From DASRJW01 sp964567755 (GTDB lineage: Bacteria > Krumholzibacteriota > Krumholzibacteriia > G020349025), in contig CAZMNW010000025.1 of NCBI GenBank assembly GCA_964567755.1, positions 124,001 to 188,000 on the forward strand: a DNA stretch of 64,000 bases, written 5' to 3'. The translations under genes and the position numbers were made by a program. Positions 17,341-25,377 of this stretch are shown here, one piece after another. Position 1 is the stretch's first letter, and every line of letters starts with the position of its first letter. Under the pieces are notes generated by a model. The model was given only the letters and a program-made list of their open reading frames with translations, made no database searches and was not told the origin of the DNA.

Positions 17341-18723
17341 TCACGGACTCGGGGGGATGCGCACCATCAGATCGCCGAGAAGTTCGCACGCTCCGCGCCA
17401 CTGCTTGAGGCCCAGAACGAACGGGGGCACGAGCTCTAGGACGTGTCCTGCGTCACCCGCTGCCAGCAGGATGGTGCCGCGCCCAAGCGCCGCGCGCACG
17501 ACGGCACCCGCTCGTGCGCCATCCGGCTCCCCCGTCCGCGTCAGACACTCGATGCCCCAGAGGAAGCCGCGACCGCGAATCGCGCCGATGCCAGCCGTGT
17601 CCTGCAGCGTGTCCACGAGATCGGCGCCCAATTCGGCTCCACGCGATTCGACCTGAGCGGGCCACTCCTCGCGCCGCAGGATCTCGAGTGTCGCGAGCGC
17701 AACCGCGCAGGCGAGCGGATTGCCGAGGAACGTCTGCGTATGACGCGCTTCGCCCTGCGAACGCTCCCACGCCTGCATCACCTCCGGCGTGCCCATACAG
17801 ACCGAGAGCGGCAGTCCACCCGCCAAGGACTTGCCGAGACACAGGAGATCCGGTACCACGTTCTCGTGTTCGCAGGCGAACCAGCGCCCAGTCCGCCCGA
17901 GACCGGTCAAGATTTCGTCGGCGACGAGCAGTCGCGAGCGGCGTGTGCAAATCTCACGCAGCCCCTGCAGGAACCCGGCTGGCGGAACGACGACACCGCC
18001 ACGACCCTGGATCGGCTCGACGAAGACGGCTCCGATGCGCTCGCCCGCGGCACTGCCCAAAAGTGCATCGAGGCGTGCGAGCACGTCTTCCGCCGGCGGC
18101 GTCGGCCGGCGCGGCAGCGGTCGGCGTGCATCAAGGCCGAGCACTTCGGATTCTGGAAACGGCAAGTGCACGACCTCTGGGTTGAGCTGGGCGAGAAATG
18201 GTTCGCGGAAGTGGCGCCGCCACGTGAGCGCGAGCGCACCGTAGCCGAGCCCGTGATAGGCACCCTCGAATGCCACCGCACCGGGCCGACCGGTGGCGAT
18301 CATGCAGGTCTTGAGCGCGCTCTCGATCGCATCGCTGCCGGAGCTGGCGAAGAGAGCGACGCCAAGATTTCTGGGCGCAATGCGCCGCAGCTCTTCTGCC
18401 ACTTCCACCTTGAGCCGCGACGGATGCACGTCGCCCATCGCGTGTACGAGACGGTCGGCCTGCTGCTGCATCGCCCGCCGCTGTGCGGGATGGCCATGCC
18501 CGAGCGCGCACACGCCGAAGGCGGCGGTCAAATCCACATAGCGGTTGTCATCTTCGTCCCAGACGTTGGCCCCCGCCCCGCGCTGCCAAAAGATCGGGAA
18601 ATCCTCGGCCAGGTAAGTCGTGTCTGGGCACTCGACGGATCGCAGGCGTGCCGCCAGCGCGCGCGAGCGCGGTCCGGGAACCTCGGTCACGAGCTGTGGC
18701 AGGAGATCCGTTGCCGTGTCCAC
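17341..18723 (-). CDS. Class III PLP-dependent aminotransferase
   Basis: A 460-residue class III aminotransferase. PLP-binding features: FASSGSDAIESALK (about 125-138), VFVEPIQGRGG (234-243), ADEILTGLGRTG with Asp269, and the Schiff-base Lys298 in LGKSLAGG. Family members aminate terminal aldehydes or keto groups (ornithine, GABA, omega-amino donors). The start is GTG 18723, one base after the queE stop, with no in-frame ATG nearby. Lying directly before LuxE- and LuxC-like genes, its natural substrate is probably the aldehyde they make. Family assignment is firm; substrate is inference. Confidence 0.9.
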   Translation of the reverse strand: MDTATDLLPQLVTEVPGPRSRALAARLRSVECPDTTYLAEDFPIFWQRGAGANVWDEDDNRYVDLTAAFGVCALGHGHPAQRRAMQQQADRLVHAMGDVHPSRLKVEVAEELRRIAPRNLGVALFASSGSDAIESALKTCMIATGRPGAVAFEGAYHGLGYGALALTWRRHFREPFLAQLNPEVVHLPFPESEVLGLDARRPLPRRPTPPAEDVLARLDALLGSAAGERIGAVFVEPIQGRGGVVVPPAGFLQGLREICTRRSRLLVADEILTGLGRTGRWFACEHENVVPDLLCLGKSLAGGLPLSVCMGTPEVMQAWERSQGEARHTQTFLGNPLACAVALATLEILRREEWPAQVESRGAELGADLVDTLQDTAGIGAIRGRGFLWGIECLTRTGEPDGARAGAVVRAALGRGTILLAAGDAGHVLELVPPFVLGLKQWRGACELLGDLMVRIPPSP

Positions 18724-18724
18724 G

Positions 18725-19375
18725 TCATACCCCGCGTTCGACACCGGGCCAGATGAGCTTGTGCAGCTGCAGCTGATAGCGCGCCGGGACCGCATCTTCC
18801 AGCAGCCAGCGCGCCAGATCGGTGCGGACGGGGCTCTCCCACACCGGGGAGAACAGGACTTGCACACGCTCGTGCAATCGATGCTCGCGCACCGTGTCGC
18901 GCGCCCACTCGTAATCGCGGCGCGACTGAATCACAAACTTCACCTCGTCGTGCGGCGCGAGCAACGCCAGGTTCGACCAGTCGTTGCGCTCCATCTCCCC
19001 CGAGTCGGGTGTCTTGAGGTCGACGATCTTGCGCACACGCCGCGGCACCGTGGCGATGCTCGAGGCGCCGCTCGTTTCCAGCATCACCTCGTAGTCTGCA
19101 TCGAGGAGACGCTGCATGAGCTCGACCACGCCCGGTTGCGCCAAGGGCTCCCCGCCCGTCACCTCGACCAGACGGACCGGCGACTCGGAGATCCGCCGCA
19201 GAATCTGCGTCAGGGTCATCCACTCACCCTCGTGGAAGGCGTATTCCGTGTCGCAGTAGTTGCAGCGCAGCGGGCAGCCGGTGAGACGCACGAAGATGCA
19301 GGCGCGCCCCGCCTGCGTCGATTCGCCCTGGATCGAGTAGAAGATTTCGTTGATGCGTAGCTTTGTTTCCGACAT
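18725..19375 (-). CDS. queE: 7-carboxy-7-deazaguanine synthase (radical SAM)
   Basis: A 216-residue radical-SAM protein of the QueE family, which contracts the pterin ring in queuosine/7-deazaguanine synthesis. It shows INEIFYSIQGEST, the cluster motif CPLRCNYC (Cys34, Cys38, Cys41) with FVRLTGC just before it, and the VTGGEPLAQPG loop, all diagnostic. ATG 19375 starts at the conserved MSETKLRI with GAGG upstream. No queC, queD or queF is in the window, so either they are elsewhere or this copy serves the downstream operon. It is the first gene of a four-gene leftward run ending with the LuxC-like gene. Confidence 0.92.
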   Translation of the reverse strand: MSETKLRINEIFYSIQGESTQAGRACIFVRLTGCPLRCNYCDTEYAFHEGEWMTLTQILRRISESPVRLVEVTGGEPLAQPGVVELMQRLLDADYEVMLETSGASSIATVPRRVRKIVDLKTPDSGEMERNDWSNLALLAPHDEVKFVIQSRRDYEWARDTVREHRLHERVQVLFSPVWESPVRTDLARWLLEDAVPARYQLQLHKLIWPGVERGV

Positions 19376-19523
19376 CGGTGTGCCTCGGACTGTTCGCGTC
19401 ACTCCTGAGCCTGCCCCCGCGAGGTGCCGACCTCGACCATGATAGCGCCTTCGCACAGCGACGCGGCGACCGCGTTTCGCATCACGACTGGGGAGAAAAA
19501 ACGTCATCTTTGCGTCTTGGGAC

Positions 19524-19552
19524 TTGACGCTCGCAGAGGCGCGCGCTAACGT
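19524..19552 (+). promoter_or_regulatory. Sigma70-type promoter
   Basis: TTGACG (19524-19529), a 17-base spacer and TAACGT (19547-19552) form a near-consensus promoter. Transcription would start about 19558, giving a leader of about 170 bases before the PAP2 gene at 19727. Confidence 0.65.
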
Positions 19553-19557
19553 TTCGA

Positions 19558-19710
19558 GTGCAGGGGAGACGAACCCTGCGTCCGAGCAGAAAATATTCGA
19601 GATCAAAGCGAACATCGCAGTTCGTCCTCGTGTCCAAGGACGTGATGGAGCGCGGATGCGCTCCGGATCCTGGAAAAAAGGTACCTCGGTTCACCGGGGT
19701 ACCTTTGTCG
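19558..19710 (+). ncRNA. Structured 5' leader of the PAP2 gene
   Basis: The predicted leader folds into successive hairpins: GCAGGG/CCCTGC (19560-19579, loop GAGACGAA), CGTCC/GGACG (19623-19642), GGAGCGC/GCGCTCC with a GGAT loop (19647-19664), and the 13-bp stem at 19677-19706. I could not match it to a known riboswitch; mini-ykkC and preQ1 were considered and do not fit. It could be a cis-regulatory element or a separate small RNA. A known-RNA (Rfam) covariance search and conservation of the stems would decide. Confidence 0.4.
19677..19706 (-). terminator. Intrinsic terminator, leftward
   Basis: AAAGGTACCTCGG pairs with CCGGGGTACCTTT (one wobble pair) around a TTCA loop. Read leftward it is followed by TTTTTT (19679-19674), a classic intrinsic terminator; read rightward it has no U-tract. 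The only upstream gene in that direction is the acyl-CoA dehydrogenase, so its transcript would run antisense through the PAP2 gene before stopping here. Confidence 0.75.
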
Positions 19711-19726
19711 TTCAGGATGTGTCGCC

Positions 19727-20320
19727 GTGCACGCAGCGTTGCCCCAGTTGTCCGAGATCGATGTCGCGATCTTTCGCTGGGTCAATGACGGACATCAATG
19801 GTCCCTGCTCGATCGGCTCATGCCCTTCCTCACCGAGCTCGGCAATTGGCATGTCCCCATCCTCGTGGCGTGGACAGCGCTCCTACTCTTCGGCGGTGCG
19901 CGTGGGCGCTGGGCCGCGCTGCTCTTGATCCCGCTGATCGCAGCGAGCGACCAGATGAGCAGCAATCTGCTCAAGAACTTGTTCGACCGCGTGCGCCCAT
20001 GCAACGCACTTGCCGACGTGCATTTGCTCGTCGGTTGCAGCTCGTCGTTCTCGATGCCGAGCTCGCATGCGGCGAACTTCGGTGCCGCGGCCGTGCACTT
20101 GTCGTGGTTCTATCCGCGGGCGGCGCCTGGCCTCGCCGGGCTCGCCCTCCTGGTGGGTTACTCGCGGGTCTACGTCGGCGTCCATTACCCATTCGACGTG
20201 CTGGTCGGCTTCGCCGTGGGTGCACTCGCCGCAGTCGCGGTCCAGGGACTCTACCGCGGGGCCGGGCGGCTCGGGCTCAGCCCTTGGCTTCGGCGCGCTG
20301 GAACCAAGGCGTCTCGGTGA
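19727..20320 (+). CDS. PAP2-family membrane phosphatase
   Basis: A 197-residue PAP2 (type 2 phosphatidic acid phosphatase) protein with about five membrane helices. All three active-site motifs are present: KNLFDRVRP, PSSH with its general-acid His (SMPSSHAANFG), and SRVYVGVHYPFD carrying the nucleophilic His. Enzymes of this type dephosphorylate undecaprenyl or other lipid pyrophosphates at the outer face of the inner membrane. The start is GTG 19727 with AGGA upstream. The last 44 bases overlap the 3' end of the convergent acyl-CoA dehydrogenase gene, and a structured leader precedes it. Confidence 0.9.
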   Translation: MHAALPQLSEIDVAIFRWVNDGHQWSLLDRLMPFLTELGNWHVPILVAWTALLLFGGARGRWAALLLIPLIAASDQMSSNLLKNLFDRVRPCNALADVHLLVGCSSSFSMPSSHAANFGAAAVHLSWFYPRAAPGLAGLALLVGYSRVYVGVHYPFDVLVGFAVGALAAVAVQGLYRGAGRLGLSPWLRRAGTKASR

Positions 20321-21995
20321 GGATGCGGTCGGCGACCTCGGTCGTCAGCGCATCGCCGTTCACCACCAAACCGCGGAGGTTGCGCCGCACGCGCCGCGCG
20401 GCTTTGTTGCACCAATAGCGCGTCATGGCGAGCTCCTGCGCGCATGGGGCGCCGGCCTTGAGCAAGGCGTCGGTGCGCGACACCACGGCGACCATGCCGT
20501 ACGTATCGATGACCACGTCGGCGATGCGTTGCATCAGATACTGACGCATGACGAAGCTGCGGCCATGCCGGCGCAGCAGCGCTTCGACACGACCCGGAAG
20601 CAAATGCACCGCGCGCTCGATCCGCCGCGAGCAGTCGGCGAGCTCGGGGTGAATGTCACGCAGGCGCTCGCGCAGGAAGGTGTGTTCGATCTTGCGGCCG
20701 AAATAGCGCGACAGCACGCCGAAATCGCGCGCCGGATGCCGCATCGCGCGCGCCACCATCTGCAGCTCCTCGCCCGGGCCGCGCACACCCATGCCGGCGA
20801 TGAAGATGCGCAGGATTTCGTTCGTGCCCTCGAAGATGAGGTTGATGCGCGAGTCCCGCAGCATGCGTCCGAATGGATATTCTTCCATGAAGCCATTGCC
20901 GCCATGGATCTGCATCGATTCGTTGGCGACGAACCACAGGGATTCGCTGCCCATGATCTTGCAAATGGCGGCCTCGAGGCTGAAGTCTTTGACCCCGCGA
21001 TCGGCGAGCCCGGCGGTGAGATAGGTGGCAGATTCCACCGCCCAGGTGCGCGTGCTCATTTCGGCCACCTTGGCTTTGATGAGCTCGAACTCGGCGATGG
21101 CGCGCCCGAACTGCCGGCGCGCATGCGCGAACTCGCAGGCCAGCTCGATCAAACGACGCGACGCCCCGACGCAACCGGCCGCCAAGCCCAGTCGGCCCTC
21201 GTTGAGCACCCCCATGGCGATCTTGAAGCCACCGCCGACTTCGCCCAGGAGGTTTTCAGCCGGCACGTGCACCTGTTCGAGATGCACTTCGTTGGTCTCG
21301 GAACCGCGGATGCCGATCTTCTTTTCCGGCGGCCCGATGCTCGTGCCCACCATGTCGCGCGTGACCACGAAGCAAGTGACTTTCTGGTTTTCGTTCTTGG
21401 CGCCGGGCACCTCCACCTTGGCAAAGACGGTGAAGACGTCGGCGAAGCCAGCATTGGTGATCCATTGCTTCGTCCCGTTCAGAATCCAACCGGCGCCGTC
21501 GGCAACGGCGGTGGTCTGGATGCTGCCGGCATCGCTGCCAGCACCCGGCTCGGTGAGTGCGAAGGCGGCGTATTTCTCCCCCGCGGCGAGCGGCGGCAGG
21601 AAACGGCGCTTCTGTTCATCGCTGCCGAAAAGAATGATCGCCTTCATGCCGATGGATTGATGGGCGCCAACGGTCACGGCCACCGCGGCGGAGTGTCGGG
21701 AGATCTCCTCCAGGATCTTGCAGTAGGCGGTGACGCTCATGCCGCTGCCGCCATACTCCTCCGGGATGATGATCCCCATCACCCCCATGCCGGCGAGCGC
21801 CTGCAGAATCGGCGGCGGAATGCGGCCGGTGGCGTCGATCTCGACGTCGTCGATGTGGTCGGTCGCGTACTTGCGGATGGAATCCCGCAGCATCTGCACG
21901 ACTTCGGCTTCGTCCGGAGTCATGCTCGGATACGGAAACAGCAGATCTTGCGACAATTCCCCGGCGAACGCCCCGCGCGCAAAGCTGCCTGACAT
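20277..21995 (-). CDS. Acyl-CoA dehydrogenase (VLCAD/ACAD9-like)
   Basis: A 572-residue acyl-CoA dehydrogenase with the extra C-terminal helical domain of VLCAD/ACAD9-type enzymes. It has the FAD-binding FALTEPGAGSDAGS, the WITNAGFADVF strand, the YPFGRMLRDSRIN helix and the catalytic Glu in LIFEGTNEILR, so it should oxidise long-chain acyl-CoA to the enoyl-CoA in beta-oxidation. ATG 21995 is placed six bases after GGAGG; ATG 22001 overlaps the SD. It overlaps the 3' end of the PAP2 gene by 44 bp. No terminator lies at its own end; the nearest leftward one is at 19677-19706. Confidence 0.95.
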   Translation of the reverse strand: MSGSFARGAFAGELSQDLLFPYPSMTPDEAEVVQMLRDSIRKYATDHIDDVEIDATGRIPPPILQALAGMGVMGIIIPEEYGGSGMSVTAYCKILEEISRHSAAVAVTVGAHQSIGMKAIILFGSDEQKRRFLPPLAAGEKYAAFALTEPGAGSDAGSIQTTAVADGAGWILNGTKQWITNAGFADVFTVFAKVEVPGAKNENQKVTCFVVTRDMVGTSIGPPEKKIGIRGSETNEVHLEQVHVPAENLLGEVGGGFKIAMGVLNEGRLGLAAGCVGASRRLIELACEFAHARRQFGRAIAEFELIKAKVAEMSTRTWAVESATYLTAGLADRGVKDFSLEAAICKIMGSESLWFVANESMQIHGGNGFMEEYPFGRMLRDSRINLIFEGTNEILRIFIAGMGVRGPGEELQMVARAMRHPARDFGVLSRYFGRKIEHTFLRERLRDIHPELADCSRRIERAVHLLPGRVEALLRRHGRSFVMRQYLMQRIADVVIDTYGMVAVVSRTDALLKAGAPCAQELAMTRYWCNKAARRVRRNLRGLVVNGDALTTEVADRILTETPWFQRAEAKG

Positions 21996-22096
21996 CGTCA
22001 TCCTCCTCCCGCACGGCCTGGAAGGCTGCAAGGATCACGCCCGCGCGTGGCTGCAAGCTGAATGGAACGCGGCCTCACGGCGTGGGCGGCGAGTCT

Positions 22097-22627
22097 TCAA
22101 GGCAGGCTGAAGTACGACAATTCGACGCTGCCGGAGATCAGCGCGCGGTTGGCGAGGGTCCGATCCAGAGGGTTGTAGAAGACGAGCACCCAGTCTCCCA
22201 CGTTCGGGTGCAGATGCAGCTGGGTCGGCAGGCGATCCCCGAACTGCGGGCCTTCGAGCGGCAGCTGCGGCCAGAGAACCAGCAGCGGTCCGTCCGGATT
22301 CAGTTTCTGCTGCTCGGTGAGGCCTTCGGCGAGTTCCATTGGCGGCAGGGTGTTGTCGTAAAAGTCGCGATTGAAGACGTACAGCTCGACCTTCACTTCC
22401 GAGTTCAGGTTGCTCCAGTTGACCAGGAACTCAGGATGATCCTTGGCGCCGGGCACCGTGCCCACGTATTCCACACGGGTTTTGCCGTCGATCGTCTTGC
22501 GCTGAAAGCTGGCGACGATCTCGGACTGACGTTCCACGCGGGCGAATCCCTGCGGCTCTTCGCATCCTGCCAGCGCCAAGCCCAAAAGCCCCGCGAGCGT
22601 CCCCAAGAGTCGTCGATCCCGGCGCAT
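22097..22627 (-). CDS. Predicted lipoprotein of unknown function
   Basis: A 176-residue protein with a clear lipoprotein signal (LLGTLAGLLGLALAGC, Cys22). The mature domain is beta-rich (VEYVGTVPGA, PEFLVNWSNLNSEVKVELYVF, PTQLHLHPNVGDWVLVFYNP) with a regular strand pattern; no family recognised. GGAG precedes ATG 22627. It is upstream of the acyl-CoA dehydrogenase gene on the same strand (about 100 bp) and divergent from the methyltransferase. The AT-rich patch at 22657-22668 (aatataac) between them may hold the promoters. Confidence 0.7.
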   Translation of the reverse strand: MRRDRRLLGTLAGLLGLALAGCEEPQGFARVERQSEIVASFQRKTIDGKTRVEYVGTVPGAKDHPEFLVNWSNLNSEVKVELYVFNRDFYDNTLPPMELAEGLTEQQKLNPDGPLLVLWPQLPLEGPQFGDRLPTQLHLHPNVGDWVLVFYNPLDRTLANRALISGSVELSYFSLP

Positions 22628-22767
22628 GCTCTCTCCTTGCTTGCCATCTGGCGGCTGAAATATAACATCGGTCCGCGGTGCGCGCGAGCGCCGGCGTCGA
22701 TTCAGTTGCACCCGGCACCCAGATGCCCCTCCGGCCGGTGTCCTGCAGCCCCTTGGAGGCCTTTCAC

Positions 22768-23559
22768 GTGCCGACACCCCCCCCACCCCCCGGTACGAGC
22801 CCGGACCCGTACGCACGGCTCCCCTACCGCCGGCTTTTCGACTGGAAGGAGCGGCTCGAGCGCGAGTCCCCATTCCTTCTCGACATCCTCCGCCAAGGGC
22901 CACACGCCAGCCTTCTCGACCTTGGCTGCGGCACCGGGGAGCACGCGACCTATTTCGCCCGCGCCGGCTTTCAGGTGGTCGGTGTCGACCGATCCAGCGC
23001 GCAGCTCGAACAGGCGCGACAAAAAGCCGAAAACCTTCCCGTCCGCTTCGTGGAAGCAGACATTTCCCATCTCGAGAATGCACTCGACCAACGCTTCGGC
23101 AGCAGCTTCTGTCTCGGCAACACCCTCGTCCATGTCCTGGAAACACAGGGGCTCGAAAGCACTTGCCGCGGCGTGCACGCGGCGCTCTACGCGGATGGTT
23201 CCTGGACGACACAGATTCTCAACTACGAACGCATCGTCTCCGGCGGCGATCGTCACCTGCCCCTGCAGTTCCGCGCGGACGGGAATGGCGAAATCGTCTT
23301 CCTCCGGCTGTTGCGCCCGCTCCCCGAGGGTCGGGTGCAATTCTTCCCTACCGTGCTGCGCTTGAATCCCGACGCCGAGGTCCCGGTCGAGGTCGTGACT
23401 AGCCACGCGACGACGTTGCGCGCCTGGCAGCGGCACGATCTGGAACCCGTGTTGCGCCAAGCTGGATTCGATCGCATCGCCTGGTACGGCGACTTGCGCG
23501 GCGGTCCGTTCGATCCCCAGACATCCACCGACCTCGTCTTCGTCGCCACGCGGCGTTGA
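22768..23559 (+). CDS. Class I SAM-dependent methyltransferase
   Basis: A 263-residue class I methyltransferase. Motif I is LLDLGCGTGEHATYF (about 48-62), followed by GFQVVGVDRSSAQLEQA (Asp binding the SAM ribose) and a motif II-like FVEADISH. A proline-rich start (PTPPPPPG) precedes the fold. The C-terminal half (about 140-263) probably forms the substrate cap; the target is not identifiable. GTG 22768 was chosen because GGAGG lies eight bases before it; the region upstream does not look like this family. It stands alone between divergent and downstream genes. Confidence 0.8.
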   Translation: MPTPPPPPGTSPDPYARLPYRRLFDWKERLERESPFLLDILRQGPHASLLDLGCGTGEHATYFARAGFQVVGVDRSSAQLEQARQKAENLPVRFVEADISHLENALDQRFGSSFCLGNTLVHVLETQGLESTCRGVHAALYADGSWTTQILNYERIVSGGDRHLPLQFRADGNGEIVFLRLLRPLPEGRVQFFPTVLRLNPDAEVPVEVVTSHATTLRAWQRHDLEPVLRQAGFDRIAWYGDLRGGPFDPQTSTDLVFVATRR

Positions 23560-23740
23560 TCCCCGCACACTCCGGAAGCCCCCCTCCCGCTCGCTGCGGT
23601 CAGCGAGGAACGGCTCTTGCCACTCCACCATCGAGTCGCCGTCCACACACGGCGGCAGGTGCACGACAAGAGGGAACTGCGCCCACGTGGCCGCGGATGC
23701 GGACAAAGTGCCGGCGTACAAGCCCGGATGGAGATCTCCG

Positions 23741-25078
23741 ATGAAGAAGAGCGCATGGGTCCTTCTCGGCGCCTGCGGCGGCGTGCTGCTCGGATCCTCG
23801 AGTGCCGTGGCCCGGGTCGAGAGGGTGAACCTCGAATTCAGCCCTTACGCCGGTGCGTTCGTCGTCGACGAGCAGCTCGGCTTCACCGAACGCGTGGCCC
23901 CGCTCATTGGCGCCCGGCTCGGCGTCGCACTCTCGCCTCGCATTGCCTTCGAAGCGCAAGGCGGTTGGTCGCGTTTCGAGCTGCCGTCATCGAGCGCGCC
24001 CATCCAGCGCGACCTCGGCATGGCGAGCGCAGGTTTCGCCATCGACCTCACGACTCATGATCACGTGCGGCCGTTCCTCACCTTCGGCGGTGGCTATGCC
24101 GAAGACATCACCACCGACGAGTCGGGAGCCATTGCCGATCCGTTCGCGCAGGTGGGCGGCGGACTCAAGATCGTCGGTTCGAGTGGGCTCGGGGTTCGGC
24201 TCGAGGCCTGGCAGGTCATGCTCGCCAACGAAAGCAACGGTGGCAACGACGTGCTGCAGAACACGGCCATCGGCGCGCGGCTGGTCCTGCCGTTCGCGCG
24301 CGAGCACGGGGACGACGACATCGACGGCGTGCGCGACAATCACGATCTGTGCGCGGCGACCCCAACCGGTGCCAGCGTCGACAACCGTGGTTGCCCCACC
24401 GATGGCGACACCGACGGCATCTGGGACGGCATCGACGTCTGCAGCAACACGCCCGCCGGTGCGGTCGTCGACAAGACCGGCTGCCCTGCGGATGCCGATC
24501 GCGATGGGGTGCTCGACGGGATCGACGTCTGCGCCGCCACGGTCACCGGTGCAGCGGTGGATGGGCGCGGCTGTCCCACGGACGCCGATGGCGATGGGAT
24601 CCTCGACGGGCTCGACAACTGCCCCGATACTCCGAAGGGCACGCGCATCGACGCCTCGGGATGCAGGGTTTCCGAGATCGAGTACGAATTGCTCGATACC
24701 GGTAAGTTGCGCCTCCAAGGTGTCACTTTCCTGACTGGCAGCGCGCAGATCGATCCGACGAGCCACGCAGTCCTCGACGCGACGGGCGAAGTGTTGTCAC
24801 GTTGGCCGCAGCTGCGGATCGAGGTGGCGGGGCACACGGACGCACGCGGCGGCGATACCGCCAACCGCACATTGTCAGAGCGGCGCGCGCAGTCCGTCAC
24901 CGATTACTTCCTGTGGCGCTTCCCGCAGATCAGCAGCTCGCAGCTGCGTGTGAGCGGCTACGGCGAACAGATGCCCGTGGCGTCCAACACCGACGACGAA
25001 GGACGCCGGCGCAATCGCCGCGTCGAGCTCACGGTGCTCAATCGCGAAGAGCTGCGGCAGATCCAACAGGCGCATTGA
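23741..25078 (+). CDS. OmpA-family protein with thrombospondin type 3 repeats
   Basis: A 445-residue outer-membrane protein: signal peptide, an eight-strand-like barrel (about 27-205), four Asp-rich repeats resembling thrombospondin type 3 calcium-binding units (GDDDIDGVRD, GDTDGIWDGID, DADRDGVLDGID, DADGDGILDGLD; each followed by C and GC pairs), then an OmpA domain (about 310-445) with VAGHTDARGG, LSERRAQSVTDYF and RRRNRRVELTV for peptidoglycan binding. Such proteins tether outer membrane to wall and the repeats bind calcium. GGAG precedes ATG 23741. A perfect hairpin follows 18 bp after the stop. Confidence 0.92.
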   Translation: MKKSAWVLLGACGGVLLGSSSAVARVERVNLEFSPYAGAFVVDEQLGFTERVAPLIGARLGVALSPRIAFEAQGGWSRFELPSSSAPIQRDLGMASAGFAIDLTTHDHVRPFLTFGGGYAEDITTDESGAIADPFAQVGGGLKIVGSSGLGVRLEAWQVMLANESNGGNDVLQNTAIGARLVLPFAREHGDDDIDGVRDNHDLCAATPTGASVDNRGCPTDGDTDGIWDGIDVCSNTPAGAVVDKTGCPADADRDGVLDGIDVCAATVTGAAVDGRGCPTDADGDGILDGLDNCPDTPKGTRIDASGCRVSEIEYELLDTGKLRLQGVTFLTGSAQIDPTSHAVLDATGEVLSRWPQLRIEVAGHTDARGGDTANRTLSERRAQSVTDYFLWRFPQISSSQLRVSGYGEQMPVASNTDDEGRRRNRRVELTVLNREELRQIQQAH

Positions 25079-25095
25079 TCGCAGGCGCTCATCCG

Positions 25096-25143
25096 GGGCG
25101 TCCGGTCGCGCCGGCGAAGTTTCGCCGGTGAGACCGGACGCCC
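25096..25143. terminator. Long bipartite hairpin between convergent genes
   Basis: A perfect 12-bp outer stem (GGGCGTCCGGTC with GACCGGACGCCC), a 3/3 internal loop and an 8-bp inner stem (CCGGCGAA with TTCGCCGG) around GT. It sits 18 bp after the OmpA gene and ahead of the addA end, and probably stops transcription from either side. I see nothing else in 25144-25377. Confidence 0.6.
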
Positions 25144-25377
25144 ACTCCCCTGCGCGGACTCTGGTCCCGATCTTGCGTTTTGCCTGGTTCGAACCGCCTG
25201 TGGAAACCGGGCGGGAGACGCAAGAACCCTCGGCAGATCTGCGTCAGCGTGTGGTGAGGTGTGGGGTTGGGTGGCGAAGGATGCGACCGAGGGGAGAGGT
25301 GTTCTCCCGCCCGTTCCTTCATGACGACAGCATTGAGACCCGAATGCGCGGATCCGCAGTCGTCCGCAACGCACCGC

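Noticed and set aside
20010..21992. A 660-codon frame on the + strand across the acyl-CoA dehydrogenase
   Set aside because: The minus-strand gene has all family motifs; the plus frame is a GC-rich shadow with no SD or known domain.
25096..25143. Integron attC site
   Set aside because: The hairpin is bipartite and palindromic, but no integrase, attC box sequences or cassette array is near.
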